NCBI GenBank assembly: GCA_963822765.1
Contig: CAWGJL010000030.1
Location: forward strand, 1 to 64,000
Direction of reading: 5' to 3'
DNA from: Palsa-504 sp963822765
GTDB taxonomy: Bacteria > Actinomycetota > Actinomycetes > Streptosporangiales > Streptosporangiaceae
DNA length: 64,000 bases
Made by a program: the position numbers and the translations under genes. Positions within the stretch are counted from its first letter, which is position 1; each line of letters opens with the position of its first letter. Below the pieces are notes generated by a model. That model was not told the origin of the DNA, ran no database searches, and was given only the letters and a program-made list of their open reading frames with translations. Positions 61,365 to 64,000 of the stretch are shown piece after piece.

Positions 61365-61396
61365 TTGACATATATTTATGTTCAACCTAAATTTAG
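61365..61396 (+). promoter_or_regulatory. Near-consensus promoter with overlapping palindromic operator
   Basis: TTGACA (61365-61370) and TAAATT (61388-61393) with a 17-base spacer form an unusually good sigma-70 promoter for a high-GC actinomycete. CTAAATTTAG (61387-61396) is a perfect palindrome over the -10 box, so a bound TetR protein would block it. Drives the gene at 61426. Confidence 0.65.
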
Positions 61397-61425
61397 TTAA
61401 CGAAACCCACTCGAAGGAGCGCGAG

Positions 61426-61989
61426 ATGCTTTCCGAACTGACCGAAGCAATGATCGTCAACGGGGTCGTGCTCGCCACCGTGCTGGCCACCGACCTCGGC
61501 CCCGCGCGCAAGATCAGCAAGATACGGCTGCTGCGTCCCGTGATCGCCGCCGCGGTGATCATCCCGTTCTTTGTCGACTGGCCGGCCACCCACGGGATGG
61601 CCCTGGCGGTGGAGATCGCGGGCGTCGCCGCCGGCCTGCTGTGCGGGCTGGCCGCCAGCGCCCTGATGGGCGTCTACCGGAGCCCGACGACCGGCCAGCC
61701 GGTCAGCCGGGCCGGGCTGCCGTACGCGATCTTCTGGACCGCCATCATCGGCGCCCGCGCGGCTTTCTCCTACGGCTCCGTGCACTGGTTCACCGCCCCG
61801 CTGGTGAGCTGGGGCATCGCACACCAGGTCAGCGTCGCGGCCCTCGCCGACGGGCTGATCTTCATGGCCATCGCCATCATCCTGGTGCGCACGGTCGCCC
61901 TCGGCGTGCGCGCGTCCCGGCTGCCGGCCCGGGCCCTCGAGCCGCGCAGCGCCAAGGCCGCCGCCCGCAGCGGCCAGCCCGGGGCCTGA
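61426..61989 (+). CDS. Uncharacterised multi-helix membrane protein (DUF1453-like)
   Basis: 187 residues from ATG 61426 (MLSELTEAMIVNGVVLATVLATDLGPARKISKIRLLRPVIAAAVIIPFF). About five to six membrane helices: VNGVVLATVLAT, LRPVIAAAVIIPFFV, GMALAVEIAGVAAGLLCGLAASALM, YAIFWTAIIGARAAFSYG, VAALADGLIFMAIAIILVRTVALG. The family name is a guess from layout. It is the likely target of the divergent TetR regulator, as small induced membrane proteins beside TetR genes often are. Confidence 0.7.
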   Translation: MLSELTEAMIVNGVVLATVLATDLGPARKISKIRLLRPVIAAAVIIPFFVDWPATHGMALAVEIAGVAAGLLCGLAASALMGVYRSPTTGQPVSRAGLPYAIFWTAIIGARAAFSYGSVHWFTAPLVSWGIAHQVSVAALADGLIFMAIAIILVRTVALGVRASRLPARALEPRSAKAAARSGQPGA

Positions 61990-62112
61990 CGCCCGGAGCG
62001 GCCAGCCTGGGGCCCGGATGGCACCGACGCCACCCGGGCCCCGGGCGTCTGTATGTCATCCCGGCGCCAGCACCGGCGCCTTCCCCGCCACGGCAAGAGA
62101 GGGCGCTGACAC

Positions 62113-62187
62113 ATGCACATTCGGGCCACGCCCGAACAGATCGCCGCCGTCAGGGCTCAGACCGAAGCGGAAGGACCTCACTCTTGA
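62113..62187 (+). pseudogene. Truncated duplicate of the alpha/beta hydrolase start
   Basis: MHIRATPEQIAAVRAQTEA then stop at 62185-62187. It matches the start of the intact hydrolase downstream, MYIRAAPEEISAVKAQFEL, at most positions in both protein and DNA. The rest of the duplicate is gone and the PPOX gene starts at its stop codon (TTG 62184). Suggests a gene duplication followed by deletion or replacement. Confidence 0.65.
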
Positions 62188-62573
62188 TCTTCACCCGAGC
62201 AGAGCTCGACTACCTGGCCACGCAGCACATCGGGCGGCTGGCCACCGTCTCGCCCGACGGGCAGGTACAGAACAACCCGACCAACTTCGTCGTCGACGCC
62301 GACGCCGGCACGATCGTCATCGGCGGGGGCGCGCTCGGCAGGTCAAAGAAGTTCCGGAACGTCCAGCGGGGCAGCACGGTCGCGTTCGTCGTGGACGACC
62401 TGGCGACGGTCGACCCATGGGCGCCCAGGGGCATCGAGATCCGAGGCGCCGCGGTGGCGCTGACCGATCAGGAACCGCCGCTGCCATCCCTGTCTCGAGA
62501 GATCATTCGGATCACCCCGATCAAGATCGTCTCTTGGGGGCTCGATGGACCGCGCGGGAGCCGTGCGGTGTGA
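62184..62573 (+). CDS. PPOX-class F420-dependent oxidoreductase
   Basis: 129 residues from TTG 62184, 9 bases after GGAAGGA. LIFTRAELDYLATQHIGRLATVSPDGQVQNNPTNFVVDADAGTIVIGG opens the split-barrel flavin/F420 fold; SLSREIIRITPIKIVSWGLDG closes it as in actinobacterial F420-dependent family members. Likely uses reduced F420 to act on a small substrate; the specific reaction is unknown. It is in a run with hydrolase and mca-like genes, 43 bases before the former. Confidence 0.8.
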   Translation: MIFTRAELDYLATQHIGRLATVSPDGQVQNNPTNFVVDADAGTIVIGGGALGRSKKFRNVQRGSTVAFVVDDLATVDPWAPRGIEIRGAAVALTDQEPPLPSLSREIIRITPIKIVSWGLDGPRGSRAV

Positions 62574-62616
62574 AGTCCCGTGACGGCGGAGCTGTCCAGA
62601 CTCGAGGAGAACATTC

Positions 62617-63477
62617 ATGTATATCCGTGCCGCACCCGAAGAGATCAGTGCCGTCAAGGCCCAGTTCGAGCTGCTGGCGGCCGGCGTCCCCGACCTGCCG
62701 GTCGGCGCCGACCGCGGGCCCGCGCTCCCCCGTGGGAGCGGGGTGTCGGGCCAGTGGGTGAACGCCTCCGGGCGATCGGCCATGGACGCGGGGGTTGTGT
62801 TGTACGTCCACGGCGGCGGCTTCGCGCACACCGAACCACGAGCCGAACGGCTGCTGGCCTATCACCTGTCCAAAGCGGCAGGCCGGCCGGTCTTCGCCCT
62901 CGACTACCGGCTCGCCCCGGCACATCCCTACCCGGCTGCTCTGGACGATGTTCTGGCCGCCCACGACAGCCTGCTCGCCGGTGGGGCGGCGGAGGTCGTC
63001 CTGTTCGGCGAGTCCGCCGGCGGCACCCTGGTCCTGTCGGCGCTACTCGCGCTCAAGGGCGCGGACAAGCCGCTGCCCAGGGCCGTCGCCGTGTCGCCGG
63101 TGACCGACCTGACCCTGTCCAGCCCGTCATTGAGTACCAACGACGGGCTGGACCTGATCAGCCGAGCCGTGCTGGAACAGGCCTGTACCCAGTACCTGGC
63201 GGGGGCGCGAGCCGATTGCGCGCCTCAGTCACCACTGCACGGAGACCTGGCGGGCCTGCCCGGCCTGCTGCTGGTGGCCGGGGCGGCGGAGGTCCTGGTC
63301 GACGACGCCCGGCGATTCGCCGCTGCTGCCACCGCGGCGGGAACGGCCGTTGAGCTCGATGTCTACGAGGGCATGCCGCATGTCTTCCACCTGGCGATGC
63401 TGACCGGCACGCCGTCCTCCACCACGACCACGTTCCTGCGCCGCCTGGCGGACTGGACTGAAAGGAGATCCGCGTGA
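62617..63477 (+). CDS. Alpha/beta hydrolase, HSL-type carboxylesterase
   Basis: 286 residues. Oxyanion-hole VVLYVHGGGFAHTEPRAERLLAYHLSKAAGRPVFALDYRLAPAHPYPAALDDV, nucleophile VVLFGESAGGTLVLSALLA, acid in LLVAGAAEVLVDDARRFA and His in GMPHVFHLAM: the complete hormone-sensitive-lipase family triad. It hydrolyses short-chain esters; natural substrate unknown. The stop overlaps the mca-like start by 4 bases (GTGA), so both proteins are probably made in concert. Confidence 0.92.
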   Translation: MYIRAAPEEISAVKAQFELLAAGVPDLPVGADRGPALPRGSGVSGQWVNASGRSAMDAGVVLYVHGGGFAHTEPRAERLLAYHLSKAAGRPVFALDYRLAPAHPYPAALDDVLAAHDSLLAGGAAEVVLFGESAGGTLVLSALLALKGADKPLPRAVAVSPVTDLTLSSPSLSTNDGLDLISRAVLEQACTQYLAGARADCAPQSPLHGDLAGLPGLLLVAGAAEVLVDDARRFAAAATAAGTAVELDVYEGMPHVFHLAMLTGTPSSTTTTFLRRLADWTERRSA

Positions 63478-64000
63478 ACCTGCGCGTTACCCGAGAAGAA
63501 CCGTTGCGCCTGATGAGCGTGCACGCCCACCCCGACGACGAATCGAGCAAGGGCGCCGCGACACTGGCCAAATACGCCGCCGAGGGCGTGGACGTCCTCG
63601 TGGTCACCTGTACCGGCGGCGAGCGCGGCACCGTGCTCAACCCCGCCATGGACCGGCCCGAACTGCGCGGCGACCTCGCCAGGATCCGCCGCGCGGAGAT
63701 GACGGCCGCCCGCGACATCCTCGGCGTCGGTCAGCAGTTCCTGGGCTTCGTCGACTCCGGGCTGCCCGCCGCCGGCGAACCGCTGCCAGACGGCTGCTTC
63801 GCCGTCACTGCGCTGGAGGAGCCGACCGAACGGCTCGTGGCGCTGATCCGCCGGTTCCGTCCGCACGTGATGATCACCTACGATGAGACCGGCGGCTACC
63901 CGCATCCCGACCACATCAGAACCCATGAGGTGAGCGTCGCGGCGTTCGAGGCGGCAGGCGACGCCGACCGGTTCCCCGGAACGGGCCAGCCGTGGCAGCC
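63474..64000 (+). CDS. mca: PIG-L deacetylase, mycothiol S-conjugate amidase-like (cut by window end)
   Basis: GTG 63474 after AAGGAGAT; 175 residues visible, no stop. LMSVHAHPDDESSKGAATLAKYAAEGVDVLVVTCTGGERGTVLNPAMDRPE carries the AHPDDE zinc motif; VGQQFLGFVDSGLP and HVMITYDETGGYPHPDHIRTHEVSVAAFEAAGD continue as in Mca, which cuts mycothiol conjugates into a mercapturic acid and GlcN-inositol. MshB is the close alternative; the GGERGT and YPHPDH context fits Mca better. The inositol synthase in this window supplies the same pathway. Confidence 0.85.
   Translation, partial: MNLRVTREEPLRLMSVHAHPDDESSKGAATLAKYAAEGVDVLVVTCTGGERGTVLNPAMDRPELRGDLARIRRAEMTAARDILGVGQQFLGFVDSGLPAAGEPLPDGCFAVTALEEPTERLVALIRRFRPHVMITYDETGGYPHPDHIRTHEVSVAAFEAAGDADRFPGTGQPWQ

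Noticed and set aside
1..64000. CRISPR array
   Set aside because: No run of regularly spaced identical 25-40-base repeats was seen; the repeats found are short tandem or inverted ones.

Overview
The window is a very GC-rich actinobacterial chromosome segment covering the replication-origin neighbourhood. The gene order rpsF-ssb-rpsR-rplI-dnaB, the sigM/murJ/trx block, parAB-rsmG-khpB-yidC-yidD-rnpA-rpmH / dnaA-dnaN-recF-dciA-gyrB-gyrA, then DUF3566, tRNA-Ile and tRNA-Ala is the conserved order of filamentous actinomycetes. Inositol-phosphate synthase, a mycothiol S-conjugate amidase-type protein, a DLW-39 peptide, DUF574 methyltransferase and SARP regulator all fit Actinomycetia. Nothing here fixes the genus; a streptosporangial or treboniid/catenulisporal-type lineage is a guess.

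Layout. 1-5.1 kb: drug-efflux ABC pair and a large SARP regulator. 5.2-9.9 kb: tRNA-Ala, methyltransferase, Nei/Fpg glycosylase, HAD protein, DLW-39 peptide, tRNA-Ile, DUF3566 protein. 10-19.4 kb (minus strand): gyrA, gyrB, dciA, recF, dnaN, origin candidate, dnaA. 19.6-25.2 kb (plus strand): rpmH, rnpA, yidD, yidC, khpB, rsmG (frameshifted), parA, parB. 25.2-28 kb: a LAGLIDADG-like gene, a parS-like site, strong inverted repeats, an eroded MFS gene and a frameshifted M23-like membrane protein. 28-34 kb: threonine aldolase, MFS/LysR divergent pair, Ddl-like ligase, aminotransferase, GNAT. 34.5-43.5 kb: trxA, trxB, anti-sigma, sigM, pseudokinase, murJ, DUF6049. 43.5-53 kb: cca, MFS, ino1-padR, DUF5318, a class A PBP with six frame breaks, GT87. 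53-60 kb: nfo, small membrane protein, rpsF-ssb-rpsR-rplI, dnaB with two inteins. 60-64 kb: IS21 remnant, TetR and a divergent promoter, membrane protein, F420/PPOX protein, alpha/beta hydrolase, mca-like gene cut by the window end.

Most striking points. DnaB carries two inteins of different mechanism: a 171-residue mini-intein in the Walker A loop with the W-C-T signature of class 3 inteins, and a 425-residue class 1 intein with an apparently intact LAGLIDADG endonuclease. Base composition drops sharply at the 3' end of the second intein and into the first ~14 extein codons after it, as expected from recent homing with co-conversion. The region upstream of dnaB has more DnaA-box-like sites than the dnaA-dnaN gap. 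About ten single-base frame breaks (rsmG, M23-like gene, murJ N-terminus, six in the PBP) lie mostly in C/G runs, so sequence error must be excluded before calling pseudogenes. A truncated duplicate of the hydrolase start is preserved just upstream of the F420/PPOX gene. All similarity statements come from reading motifs by eye; no searches were run.
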